This document shows positions 47,242 to 58,510 of a stretch of 64,000 nt of DNA, piece after piece (position 1 is the stretch's first letter; the number at the start of each line of letters is the position of its first letter). The notes under the pieces are model-generated. The model searched no databases. It saw only the letters and a program-made list of their open reading frames with translations, and was not told the origin of the DNA. The stretch is taken from the NCBI RefSeq assembly GCF_022539315.1, contig NC_066314.1, positions 46,623,180-46,687,179 of the forward strand. The letters run 5' to 3'. The DNA is from Serinus canaria. Lineage: Eukaryota > Chordata > Aves > Passeriformes > Fringillidae. Both the position numbers and the translations under genes were made by a program.

Positions 47242-47278
47242 AAGCTGATCTCAGCCCCACTGCAGAATGAAATCCTTT
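47242..47278 (+). repeat. Displaced third copy of the 37-bp unit
   Basis: AAGCTGATCTCAGCCCCACT followed by GCAGAATGAAATCCTTT aligns over its full 37 bp without gaps to the units at 47080 and 47117, with about eight to ten differences. It is separated from them by 88 bp of unrelated sequence. Confidence 0.6.
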
Positions 47279-47284
47279 GCTCAG

Positions 47285-50200
47285 ATCCCTCCACCCCTCC
47301 CACTGGTCCCCTGGTGCATCTCCCTTGGCATCAGTCCTGTAATCCTGCAGGCTCACCACAGGGCTGCTCAGGCCCTGTCAGCACGGGCAGGGAGGGAGAG
47401 AGGCAAACCAGGGTTAGCCACCCTGGCAGCCAAAGCTCAGACAGTCCAGTGTTCTCTTTCCAGCAGCACACCTCTGAGCCAGAATCCACTGCACACAAAG
47501 GGGAGTCTCCCCTAACCTGCAGGCACTCTGGACTGGGGCCCAGCCTCAGGTGCATCAGTGACCAGCAGCTGTAACAACAGAAGTCAAAACGGTTGCCAAT
47601 AATCAGCATCAGATTTCTTAACGTTACCAATGGATGAGTGGGTGATCCCAGGGAGCATTCAGCATTTCCCATCATGGCACCCTGGGTCTCTGCAGGGCTT
47701 GCAGGTGCTGCTGCTCCTCTCACCTCTGTGGTGCTCCAGCATGGAGTATTGCTTGCTGGGAAAGCCAGCATCCTCACGAAGCAGCATATTCATATTGCAC
47801 GACCGTCCCTTGGGCTCAGAAAGGTGATTGCCTCCGAGCAGCTGTACTGATATTTCAGTCCAGAAACCTTGGCAGCACTGACTGAAAGGGTGAGTGGCTG
47901 GTGTGAAACTTTCCTGAACCTGTGCCGAATTCAGAGCCCGCTCCTCAGGAAGGGACAAGAAGGGGCAGAGCAGAGGGAACACGTCAGACACAGCCTGGGA
48001 GAAATACAGCACAGGTCCCAGGCAGCTGGGTTGCCATGGCTGAATAAGCTAAATCTGGACTGTGGTGTGTGGTGAGAATAAATGCGTCAGTACCCAGCAG
48101 AATAGGAAAGCTGTCCAGGTAGATCTCTTCTCCTTTCTCAGGGTGCACTATGTGGCTTGCTCCATTGACTTGCAGGACAGAAATCTTTGATTTTTGAAGC
48201 TGATCATCTGGCTAAGAGATGACAGGGAAGAGAAGAGCAGTAGCTCTCAGCCCCCAGTAACCTATCTAGGGAGTGAATGAAAGTGACAAAAACCTGCCAG
48301 CACACTGCCTACACATGAAGAAATTCTGTTTCCAGTCCCCCGGGGGAGACTTCTCCTGAAAATCCCTTTCCTGGGAGGAAAAAAAAATAAAATTAAAATC
48401 ACTCCATGTGTGTGCCTGTATGTGATTTTTCCGCTTGACTTAGACCCATACAAACAACGACACTATGGCAGTCATCACGTTTGTGCCAAAGGAACGGGAC
48501 AGCCTTGCAGCTCTGGGCTGACAGACTGGAACCTGGGATGACCCTGGTGCAGGGCGGTACCTGCAGCACCGACCGCCCCACAGGCTGTGGGCGCGATGAG
48601 AGATGACAGCTTTAATTGCTAACTGCAGAAACAGGGAGCATGGAGGCAGAGGTGCAAAGGAAATGCAGGAGGAGGCCATGCGTGGGATCTCCCCATCCCG
48701 CACACGTCCTAGCCCTGCCTCTTTTCCTAGACCGAGAGAGAGGAGTGGAAAATGCAACGGGAGGAGGATGGCATGTATATCTCCTGGAGACACACTCCCC
48801 CTTGCAGCTCTAGGTGCAATTTGCATATGAATGCTGCGGTGTTCTTCAGAAGCAAGAATTAAGAGAACAAAAGAGTGCAGGAAGTAAGGGTAAGGGAAAA
48901 AAGACAAGACAGAAACTGGAGGTGGTGACAGGCACCCAGAGGCAAGGTTACGACTCAGAGTTGTTCAGTGTTGTCCCTGCTGACATGCACTCCAAGGGTA
49001 TAATTTAAGAAAGAGTTGCCTTCCTACGCTTTGTCCCCATCCTGCCTGGCCCCCTGAACTGTTCTGCCCTGATTTCTGATACACTCGTGCAGCATCCAGA
49101 CCATCTTTCCAGGGTGGACGCAGCAGGCTGAGCTTTTCCAGCCCAAGGAGAGCTTCTCCTAGTGCTGCAGCCCTCCCTCCTCTGTATTGCATGCTTATTT
49201 TGCGTGTGACTGACAGCCACATGTACACTCAGTGATGAAAAAATTAAAGGGATTTGGAGAAGCAGATTCAAATGGTGCCTGTACATTGAGGATCTCCAAG
49301 GTCAAGGTTGGCAAGCACACAGGCTAAGGTCCCAAATCCCAGTGAGGCACACACAGATCACAGTACATGAAGTCAGAATCTTACTTGACAGAAAACAAAA
49401 GAACATCGTTGTGCAAGTTAACATATTTGGTTAAAGGGTTCCTTAAAAATATAAAACAAGATTTCTACATTAACAGAAAGTCATATTTTTATTCAGTCTC
49501 TTGTTAATTTACTCAACATCCTCAAACTGCTCAACTCTCAATTTCAATAAGTAGGGACTACATGCCCAGGAATTCTTCTGACAAAGGGGTCCTTCAAAAT
49601 CCAGAAGATTATCCAGTCATAATTTTAAGACTGTTGCAGCCAGAATGATCGAGTAAATATAGGAGTGATAGGGAAAAAAAGTGTGAAAGCATGTATGAAA
49701 GATAGATAGTTTCACTCTCTCGCATGGGGAGTGAGGAGAACTATACCTGCCCTTAAGTTTTGTGGCAAGTGGAGCTGAGGTTCCTGCTGCTGGGTTTGGA
49801 CCAGCTTGCCTTCTTGTCAATCTCCTTTTCTTCTCCTTCTCTCCTTCTATTTTACTATGTGCAGGCCTTGTATTTTTATGGAAAACTTGCATTGCTTCTT
49901 GTGGAGTCTTTTTAGATTTGTATGCATCAACAAGGAGGTTAAGAGCTTTGCCCAGGGCACTACTGGCTGAGAATAAAAGGCTGCTGTTATTTCTGGGCTG
50001 AGTCAGATGCAGTGGTAAATAGATTTTTCTCCTGGGGACACAGAGAAGGTGTCAGGGAGTCATTACCTTGAAATCCCAGCCAGAGCAGGTTCACCAAGTG
50101 CTAACAGCTCTTCCAAACTCTCTCTGTGTACTGGGAATTGTCCAGAGAAGGTAATTGTATTATCAAGCCTGGAAGGAGAGCTGCATGATGATGCATTTAT

Positions 50201-51390
50201 AACCCATGCTCCTAAGAGATATTGGAATCCCTGGGTTGCAGAGAGAGAATGTCCAGTTGATTCAGAAGCATTTGAGATTGACTGCAGATCAAGCCCATGT
50301 ACTCTTTATTGCTGACAGCTCCTTCCTCACTCACCCTTGGCCGTGGCTGGGCAAACCCTGGTGCTGAAGCCCTGCACCATCAGATCAGACCTTCAGGTGT
50401 AGACAGCAGGGCTGGGAGCCAGTGAGCCTGGACTAAAGATGGGAGCCCTGCAGTGCCCGTGGCCCTGGGCTCCTGCTGTGGTTGCCTGAGCTATGGAGCA
50501 TGCAAGCTGTGTCTTCCAGGTGGTGCAGAGTCTGAAGGCTGTAGAACCAGGAGGCTGCAAAACCAAAGAAAGCATCGCAGGGTGGGGGAAAGGCAAAAAA
50601 TTAACAGCCGGAAACTTTAATTTCAATTATGAAATCATTTTGCGTGTTAGTTCCCTACCTGTGGTCATTTTCATGAGGTTTCTAGGACATGAGTTCAGCT
50701 GTGTGTTTGCAGAACCAGCAATGTTTAAATGAGTCCTAAAGGAGATATGATAAGAGAGATTTCAGATCCTCTGTAGTCAGGATTTACCTGAGAAACTTGA
50801 TTCCAGGAATCACACACATCCAACAAGAGAACAAAGACCTATTGTGTGACCTACCTGCCCAGTCTAATTAGTGCAAATGCAGAATGAAATTAATTAAAGC
50901 AATTAGAAATTGAAATGAACATGCCATATTTCTCAAGAACTAGAACATGCTAATGTTTCTAGTACTTAAACATTTCAAAATCATGTATTTAGTTATCTTA
51001 TTCTTTTTTATTTAATTTTCCAATTTTAGTCCTTTTTATACCTTTTAAATAAGTTCTGATGTCAGCATGTATAATCTTCACATCATTAATAATGTGAATA
51101 AAGTTGTGAAGAAGAATCGCTAAAGAAAAAAGCTTTTTAAATGCAATTCCAGCAATTTATTGTGTTTTTTTAATTTTTAACTTTTCTTATCTCACATTCT
51201 CCAAAAAGGAATTTTACAAGATTCTTTCAACTTTTATCCAGGCAATAGCGCAACAACAAAGAAACAAACCGCACGAGCATTGGATTGAAGAAGTTTTCAG
51301 TGAGACATTTCTGCCTAGCCCTGCTCGCTGCAGTGTCTTCTGGATGAGTGACAGGCCACAAATCATGCACGAAGATCACCTGCCAAGTCA
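47285..51390. other. Unique non-coding stretch, AT-rich at its end
   Basis: No gene is recognised. The stretch includes an octamer at 48819-48826 (ATTTGCAT) and an AT-rich segment from 50860 to 51230 with many homeodomain cores (TCTAATTAGTG, AAATTAATTAAAGCAATTAG). Several AATAAA-like strings lie in the AT-rich part but no upstream gene is visible. A possible weak SINE core (GAGGTTAAGAGCTTTGCCCA) near 49935 is too short to call. Confidence 0.45.
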
Positions 51391-51399
51391 CTTCACATT

Positions 51400-51930
51400 G
51401 GATGTGCGAGGGAAGCACGATGTGCTCTCGGGCAGCTCGCAGAGGCACCCGTGCGCCCCGTGCGCGGTCGGCGCCTGCCGGCCCTGCCCGCCCCAGCGCC
51501 CGGACCGCAGCCTGGCGAGGGACGGGCAGCGTGCAGGAATCACAGCCTCGCCTGCCTCACGTCCCCTGGTCCTCCCACCAGTCCGTGCAGCGGGTTTCCA
51601 AGTCATTCCGGCCATTGCAGTCAATTAACGGGAGCGAGCCGCACCCCCCATCGGCTGTCACAAGCCATCGGGAAGAGTTTCTGTAATCCTGCCTTTGAAC
51701 TCCGCGGCTATTGCCGCTCACAATGGGTTTATTAGAGGCTTAATTGAATCGCGCTGCTCATTGCCAACGCGACGGCCATTAGCGGCTGCTAATGAGGGAA
51801 TCCAGAGGATTATTGCATCAATTATCAGGTTGGGCTGGGACCGGAGGGGCAGCCCACAGAGAGCTGCCGTGAATTCAGCCGGCATGCGGGAAGCCGATGT
51901 GCTCGGCGGCTCCGACATGCCGGAGAAGCA
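51400..51930. promoter_or_regulatory. Second CpG-rich block (orphan CpG island candidate)
   Basis: CpG density is clearly raised between about 51400 and 51930 (for example GCGCCCCGTGCGCGGTCGGC and GAACTCCGCGGCTATTGCCG) compared with its AT-rich left flank. Unlike the island at 12.4 kb it is not repetitive and mixes CpG-rich with AT-rich homeodomain sites. No first exon, TATA box or recognisable protein start is seen. This texture is typical of orphan CpG islands within developmental enhancers. Confidence 0.5.
51640..51860. promoter_or_regulatory. Strong candidate conserved developmental enhancer core
   Basis: Dense and varied factor motifs occur in non-repetitive sequence: CACAATGG (SOX-like) at 51719, GTTTATTAG, GGCTTAATTGAATCGC, a palindrome CATTAGC-GGCT-GCTAATG at 51777-51794 that presents two inverted homeodomain half-sites, and GATTATTGCATCAATTATC. 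Undecayed CpGs inside AT-rich motifs suggest purifying selection or a lack of germline methylation. Conservation itself cannot be seen from one sequence. No target gene can be named. Confidence 0.4.
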
Positions 51931-52166
51931 TCCAGAGCTTCATCCCCATGTGCTGAGCCTCAGCCATCCGGCCTGTCATCCTCAAGTGCTGGACAGGGGA
52001 AAGCCAGCACACCCCGCTGCCGCCAGAGGAAGAAAACACCTGCTCAGAGGGAAACCACCAAGAGAATGTATTCAAAGCCATGGGAAAAGAAGTCAAATGA
52101 CCGTATTCTTTCAAAAATAGACTTACTGTTTGCTGGAAATGGCTGGTGGGGCCTTGTTTTCAACAG

Positions 52167-52247
52167 CCAGAGTCAGGAAAGAATATTGCACGTGAAACAA
52201 CACCATGTGCACCGCGGTGTGCAGATCCTTACACATACTTCATTCAG
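52167..52247 (+). other. Possible 81-bp cassette exon
   Basis: TTGTTTTCAACAG|CC (acceptor-like) and TTCATTCAG|GTAAGCATT (strong donor) bound 81 bp that are open in one frame with the same phase at both ends, so inclusion would keep frame. The conceptual peptide contains ERILHVKQHHVHRGVQILTH and is not recognised. It lies 250 bp after the CpG-rich block, so it could instead be an exon of an enhancer-associated non-coding RNA. Chance is a real alternative. Confidence 0.2.
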
Positions 52248-53344
52248 GTAAGCATTGCCGTCCTCCGAGAAAGTGGGAAACCTTCCCCCTAGGAGAGACG
52301 GGCTGTGTTGGGAGGAGAGGGAGGGAGGCAGTAATGATCTCCCACATTAGGAAAAGGATGCTACATGCAGCCTGGACCTCACAGCAGGAAGGAGGCGTCA
52401 GTCACAAGCTGCCTCGCTGAGCATCGGCACTCTCCAGTCCCCCAGGGGGAGCAGGGGGCCTGACCCTGCCTGGCTGTGAACAAGCGCTGGGGATGCAGCA
52501 CGGGTCGGCTGGTCTGTGCCTGCCAGGACCACGGGATGCTGGCTGCCCATCTGCTGCCTTGCTACACTGCCAAACGTCAACAGGGAGAGAGATTTTTTTC
52601 CTTTTTTTTTTCCATTTTTTCCCCTCTCCCGTCTCCCTTCACCACAGCTCATTTTTCTTCTGTGTTTCAGATAAGAGAGTGTTCATGAGCAGAGTTAATT
52701 ATGTTCTGCAGAGATGAATATGGGGCTTTGGGGTTGCAGCGGGTGCTCTTGTGCCTGAGGCAGCTCCTTTGGTGCTCCTCCATGCTGATGTGCAGCCCAA
52801 GAAAAACCTGCACATGGACCTGCTGTGGAGCTGGAGGCAGGCTGCAGAGTGCCTGTGCTCCAGCCGATGATCTCTCGTGCCATGGGAGCCAAGGACACTG
52901 CAGAAAGCAGGTCCAGCAGCCTAATGGGGGAGGGCTGTGAGGGGAAAGGAGGGGAAGAAGAGACTAGTGAAGGGAAAAGCAAGGAGATGATCATGAGGTG
53001 GGGAGAAGATGATGCTAGAGGGATGAAGCATTCCTTTTGGGGAGGCCTACAGAAACTGAGAAACTGGTGGTCCTTTTTGCATTAGGCATTTTCAAGTGCT
53101 GTTACGGTTAGATTTAAAAAAAATTATGATGGGGAAAGTCAAGCTTTTCTTCGCTAGCATCACAAACTCATTCCCTTCTCTTTCCCTGGCTTGCAATTGT
53201 AGCAGGAGACCTCCTTGAAAGGTTGCCTGAGTGGGAGAGATTAACACACAAACACATCCTCTCAATGCTCCTGAGCTGGAGTAATACAGTAATTGGGTCT
53301 GCCAAACAATTTCTGGCTGGAAGACAAAAAGGCAGTGAAGAGGA

Positions 53345-53367
53345 TAACCAACCAACCAACCAACCAA
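53345..53367 (+). repeat. (AACC)n microsatellite
   Basis: Five to six AACC units without interruption. Confidence 0.9.
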
Positions 53368-53664
53368 AAGGACTACCTTCAACCATTCGTGCCAGTGAGG
53401 GGAAGACCCAAGTAGAAAGATGGGAGAGTGAATTTCCAGGTGATCTCTTGTTTCTTCATACAGTCCTGAGGAGTTGCAAGGTAAAGGGAGGAAATTCTGT
53501 TTCTGCTCTGAGGGTGAAGCAAAGGTAAGCAAACCCTGAGAGTCAGGAGGGCAAAAGCAGGGAGCACTAAAAAGAGGAACTTGCTGCCAGGAGGAAGAAC
53601 AAAAAATTATCAAATCTGGATCAAAATGACACTGGGAGAAAGGGGAAAAAACCTCTTGCTGAGG

Positions 53665-53885
53665 TGGGGTAGGCTAATCATTAGCTCTCCCGAGTGGTGG
53701 AGGGGGAGGGAGTCTGCCGAAGGAGACAAGGAACCGGTGGGACGATTACTTGGGGACCTGAGGAGCTAACGAGAGCAGTTATTTCCATTTCAAATGGAAA
53801 GGCGAGAGGAGATCAAACACATTTCACAGTAATGATCCGGAGCCTTTCCCTGAACACTGAGCCACACAAACGCTCAGGGTAATTG
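53665..53885. promoter_or_regulatory. Candidate conserved non-coding element
   Basis: GGCTAATCATTAGCTCTC carries inverted homeodomain half-sites (CTAATCATTAG), CCATTTCAAATGG is an exact 13-bp palindrome at about 53786-53798, and GTAATGATCCGGAGCC and GGGTAATTGAAGCC add further cores. Several isolated CpGs persist. There is no repeat character. Confidence 0.22.
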
Positions 53886-54374
53886 AAGCCACATGCAGCT
53901 AAGATGGAGAAGCTGAAATCTGCTCAAGGGGACTGGGGTGGGGGCGGTGGGAACACCCACAAAGCAAACAAAGATAAAATCCCAACCTGCAACAAACAAA
54001 CATCTCCGCACTGGGCTCCCCACCCTCCAATTTGCCTACTACATGTGATCCATATGCATCAAGTGCTCTGCAAAATGACATCACCCTCCTCTTCCTGCAG
54101 CTCCCCAGGAAGCTCCCCATGGACATCTATTCCCAATGCCATGGGTGAATGAGCCAGAGAAAAAAAATTAAAACCTGGTAGTAAATAAAATATTTTGTTC
54201 TAAACATCAATCTAAGATAATTATGGAATAAGAAGGTCAGTAGAACAAAAGATGGGCTTGAGATCTTTTTGCTTATTCATCCATTTTCTAAAAAGACTAA
54301 GGTGACTTATGTCAGAACTAATGAGGAATACTGATAACTGCTCTTTGCTTTTCAATCCCTGATCACCTGTCGAG

Positions 54375-54745
54375 TCTGCATTTAGCTATTAAGTGGTAGT
54401 TCGATGTGGTCCCATTCTTCCTACCTGGAAACCAGGCTGAGATCCACCAGCCTGTTTCAGAGGGAGACATCTGTTGTCACTGTCATCATTACCCCGGGGT
54501 TAGAAATACTGTCAGTCCCAAGGTCATAAACATTGGCTACCTAACCAGCTCCACATTTATGAATGCCCACCTAAAAGCAAATCCGAGTACCCATCCCATT
54601 CTAGCTGTCCAAAAACCCTGAGACAAGGGAGAAGTGTTTCTATGTTGTAAAGAGCATGAAAGTCACTAAGCTTTATTTAACATAAAGCTAATGTTTATTT
54701 ATTCAATTAATCCGATTTTAGTTAAAAATGAGTGCCCGAGGTTAG
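54375..54745. promoter_or_regulatory. Candidate conserved non-coding element
   Basis: Non-repetitive sequence with GCATTTAGCTATTAAGTGG, CATAAACATTGGC (forkhead-like), ACATTTATGAATGCCC and ATTCAATTAATCCGATTTTAG. Motif density and lack of decay suggest regulation. The open frame at 54406-54621 on the plus strand shows no protein motif. Confidence 0.18.
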
Positions 54746-55536
54746 AAACAATTGCCTTATAGACAAGAGCATCCACAATGGTATCCAGCAAAAAAGTCTA
54801 AGCCTATCCTCCTCTTCCTCCTCCACGGCTGGATTGAAGAAGCTTGGCTAAGCTAGGGCAGAACACAAGGACTTTTCACTCTGGCAGCAGAGCCAGGAGC
54901 ACCTTTATCGAGAGGGATAAGACTGGCCTGCAGAGCATTGGGTCTTTTCTCCTGTTGGAGGCAGAAGCCTGAATTCTTCCTGCAGTACCCATCACTTAAC
55001 TCATGCACAGCAGTAGGAAGAGGAGGAAAAGCAGTTTCTAAGGTAACCGCGCACCCAGCGCTCTGGGCTGTGCAGAAGACAGCCAGCTGCAAACAGCTGG
55101 GAGGCACTGGGCAGCCTGCAGGTGAGTGCTGTCCCTGGCAAGAAGCCCCACGCAGCGCTGGGAGAGCCTGATGTCACACTGAACCAGCTGACCCTGTGTG
55201 GGCCATGCTCAAGCAACACCACCCTGTGGGAACAGAGGTGGGTCAGTGAGTTAGCTGGGCTCCCTGCATGCAGGTGCATGGAAACCCTCTTGGAACATGC
55301 CAGTGTGGGGGCTACTGCATATCCCACAATGTTTCCTCCCTCCTTCAACCCAAAATGGTTTTGAAGGCTGCTCATCATCCCTGCTGTCTGTCTCCTTCCC
55401 CACAGCCCCACACGGAATATTTGCCTCCCAAGAGATACTTTTAACCCTTGCAGCCTGTCCTTTGCAATGCAGATCATCAGCATCAGCAGTCCTGGCTGGA
55501 AGAGTCTCCTTCAGCATCTGCAGCATTTAGATGGGT

Positions 55537-55595
55537 GCTTGTGTGTGTGCAGGCTAGACCCAGGTATGAACCCTGTGTGTGATGTGTGTGTGTGC
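55537..55595 (+). repeat. TG-rich microsatellite region
   Basis: TGCTTGTGTGTGTGC and, after about 25 bp, CCTGTGTGTGATGTGTGTGTGTGCG form two interrupted (TG)n runs. Confidence 0.85.
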
Positions 55596-55854
55596 GTTCA
55601 GGGTAGATAGAGGTATGCAGCACACACAGGCTCTCTGGCAGTGAGTGAAAGCCCAGACTCTTATTTCTGAGCCCATTTTGTAAAATACAGGCAGCAGAGC
55701 CTCTGCCTGTGCAGTACATGGGAGCACCTCAGCCAGCTGGCAGCCCCACCTTGTGCTGCAGCCAGCACCAACGCAGACTTGCCTGATATTGAAACCATTA
55801 CTCTTCACCATTCCCTCACCCTGTGCTGCCTCTTCATCCCCCAAGAAGCTTGGA

Positions 55855-56045
55855 GCTAAAATTATATACCCGAATAATTATTCTTTGGCTTGAAAACAAT
55901 CTTCCTCCCTCACCACCCTTTTCTTTGACATGTGTGTTTAATATCAAATTATTTATAACCCAGCCTCGCGGTCAAGCTTTTAATAAAAGAGCTGCCAGAG
56001 ACTTTTAAAAGCATCGTATTCACTCGACTAGCCACATTATGCTGA
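55855..56045. promoter_or_regulatory. Candidate conserved non-coding element
   Basis: The block has CGAATAATTATTCTTTGGC (homeodomain palindrome AATAATTATT next to a SOX-like CTTTGG), AATTATTTATAACCCAGC, CTTTTAATAAAAGAGC (CDX/HOX-like) and CGTATTCACTCGACTAGCC. CpGs persist within AT-rich context. No repeat or coding character. Confidence 0.25.
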
Positions 56046-56417
56046 GTAAGGGCTGCAGGGCTTTAGCAGAAGGAGCCTTGCTGATGAAAATCCCCCAGTC
56101 CATGTGTGCACGTGTTTTACTCGCTCACACTCTCTTGTTCTCTCCGTGTCATTTTTTCTGTCTCTCTCCTTCTCCCTTCACCTATCTAGATCTGCAGTCT
56201 CTGCCCGGCTGTCATGAAATACTGCCCAGACTGATGTCTACAAACAAAAGAATTATTAAGAAGGGATTCTTCAATGCCACATGGATTTTTCCTTCCCTAG
56301 GATTACGCATAACCAATGAGAGGTCAAAAATGAAGGAATGGATCCTTTAAACCTCCCTCCTTCCTTCCTCAGCTTTATCTGCTTCTTTTCACTGCACTAA
56401 CCTTTTCCTTCTCTAAG

Positions 56418-56440
56418 AGTATATATACACATATACATAT
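56418..56440 (+). repeat. Short AT/AC microsatellite
   Basis: AGTATATATACACATATACA is an alternating purine-pyrimidine run of about 22 bases. Confidence 0.75.
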
Positions 56441-57485
56441 TCCTCTCCCCCTTCAGCATGAAATATTGATGAATTCTGTTCCCCTAAATGAAGGTTTGAT
56501 GCAGAAGAAGCCTGCAGTTCATCTTCAGCAGGAGGAATGCAAATGTGTTGAAATCCTAGGAGGGATAGGACAGCAAAATACAAGGGCTGCTGCAGCAGCT
56601 GCCAGATCATGTTTGATTCTGCGCACGGGCACAGACAGTAGCAGGGCAGGAAAGCTGCCCCGAGCAGTGCCGACCCTCCTGGTTCTCCAAGCAAGAGGCA
56701 AAAACATGCTGCCCAAGTAGGGAGCTTATTTGCACGGAATTTATGCCTTGAATTATAGGGGAGGGCCAAGCTGCTGTTAGCACAGATGTAAATCTGTGGC
56801 TAGTGAAGCTAAAAGGGAGTTATTCCAGATTTACACTCCCATCAGGGGGGTTTATACATGTGCTTTTCCATAGTGCCTTCTGCCATTCCAGGCATTGCTG
56901 CACATGTCCAAGTTTCATGGGCTCTGGCAGGAATAAAGCATGCATAACAATTTGGTAATCAGTCCCCTCCGGGCCTGATGTAAAAGACCTGGCCCCAGGG
57001 GATCTGAGCACTTGGAAGAAGAAAACCAACAACAGCCCATAACATTTAGGGAGCTGTGCTTTTTTTTGCATCCTCCGAGGAACAAAGCCATGATGCCTGT
57101 TAGTCTGTGTATGTAATTGGACTCGAGTGCTAAGTGAGGAACATCAAAGAGGTGAGGATTGCTGACAGACCTCTGAGGGAAGGTCTGTGGCTGCTCCCGA
57201 GCATTTGGCATTCAGGTAGGAAGAGATGGAGGTAGAAGGCCTCAAACATCACTGCATACAGGGGTCCCAAACCACAGCCCTTCCCCAAAAGAGCTGCTGA
57301 CCCCTTTTTAAATGCTCTATCAACTCCTGCATCTGAGAAGGCAGGCTATATTCTCCAGCAGGGACAGAGTGGTCAGGCAAGATGACAGTGAGGAAAGGCA
57401 CAGGTGAGAAGGGATCAGGTACCAAGAGTCTTTTCTCAGTCTTCCACGTCACTGAAACATCCTGGTTTTTCCCCTGGTCATAAAG

Positions 57486-57655
57486 TCATAGGATGGTTCT
57501 TATTGGAAGGGTTGGCTTGAGGATCATCTAGTTCCAACTCCCTGCTATGAGCAGGGACACATTCCACTACACCGGGTTGCTCAAAGTTCCATCCAGCTTG
57601 GCCCTTAACACTTCCAGGGATATGAAACATGGAGATATGAGAGCTTCTCCTCCTA
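57486..57655 (-). mobile_element. CR1 LINE 3' fragment
   Basis: TCATAGGATGGTTCTTATTG, GAAGGGTTGGCTTGAGGATC, ATCTAGTTCCAACTCCCTGC, TATGAGCAGGGACACATTCC, ACTACACCGGGTTGCTCAAA and TTCCATCCAGCTTGGCCCTT followed by AACACTTCCAGGGAT are the reverse complement of an avian CR1 3' UTR. About 170 bp remain and identity fades near GAGAGCTTCTCCTCC. It is a 5'-truncated dead copy. Confidence 0.9.
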
Positions 57656-58339
57656 CAGAGAGGAGCATAATAAGAATTTCCCAAGCCCTAATGCTTGAAA
57701 TTAGTGCTGCACTGGCACCTCTAAACCTCACTGTCATCTGCAGTACCTTCACTTTGAAGTGGCTAAAGACCTTGGAAAATCCCCTTGAAAGTCTCTCAGC
57801 CAGAAGCCAAACCCAGTGAAGCCAAACACGAGCAAAGCAGCCAACCTGACACTTGCCTGGTGCCTGCTGCATACCTCAGGCGACCCTACCAAACTCACTG
57901 CCACACTACCTGCCCTGAGAGCCACAGCTTCTCTGCTGGCCTTGGAGACCCCTGCTGAAGCCAGACATACTGGGAGATTTATGAGGGTTCTCATGAGCTC
58001 TTCTCAGCATCACACACGCCCTGGTCACAGCCAGCCCAGGGACAGAACCATAAATTCCATTTCACAGATGAGAGGAGGGATGCACAGAGAGGTGGACTGT
58101 TTCACAGTCCAATCTCCCATCCACACCCCTGCTGCCTTGGTTCCCCAGCTCTTCCCAAACCCTTTGGAGCAGCCCAGACCCTTTACAATGTGCTGTTCCC
58201 ACACTACAACTTGTAGTGACGGTGGTGGAGGGTGCCCGTTGCTCCCCCTCCTTCTCCTCTGTGCACTGGCAGCTGAATGTGTTATTTTTGTCCCCAGTTC
58301 AGAGGCAGTTTCATGCATCCCACTGTGTGGCTTATCTTC

Positions 58340-58510
58340 TGCAATTAGCACTTTCCGCCATATCTGATAGGAGAGAAGGGCTCAGCTGCCCCTGATTAAT
58401 TGCCAAGTATTTGCTTTCTTTTCCACTTCTGTGGCCTGGAATTAATTAGTTTATCCCTCTTATTCCTTTCATGGGCCAGAGCGTTCTCCTTTTTTTGTGC
58501 AATTATATAT
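58340..58510. promoter_or_regulatory. Candidate conserved non-coding element
   Basis: CTGCAATTAGCACTTTCCGC, CCATATCTGATAGG (CArG- and GATA-like), CCTGATTAATTGCCAAGTAT (homeodomain pair next to an NFI-like half-site TGCCAAG) and GGAATTAATTAGTTTATCCC occur within 130 bp. No coding or repeat character. Confidence 0.25.

Larger units (their letters stand above)
52255..57480. other. Unique non-coding stretch with several motif-dense blocks
   Basis: No gene is recognised. It includes a T/C-rich tract near 52591-52640, an (AACC)n run at 53345, candidate regulatory blocks at 53665, 54375 and 55855, TG-rich DNA at 55537 and an AT/AC microsatellite at 56418. A strong plus-strand donor, CCTGCAG|GTGAGTGCT, ends at 55121 behind a pyrimidine-rich tract at 54942-54964, but the intervening sequence is not recognised. 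Confidence 0.45.

Noticed and set aside
49930..49965. Possible sixth MIR/CORE-SINE core (GAGGTTAAGAGCTTTGCCCA)
   Set aside because: A single 26-bp resemblance without the left arm or right arm.
57816..58367. 183-codon plus-strand open frame
   Set aside because: It overlaps long opposite-strand frames, starts just after a CR1 fragment, and its peptide shows no domain, motif or protein-like periodicity.
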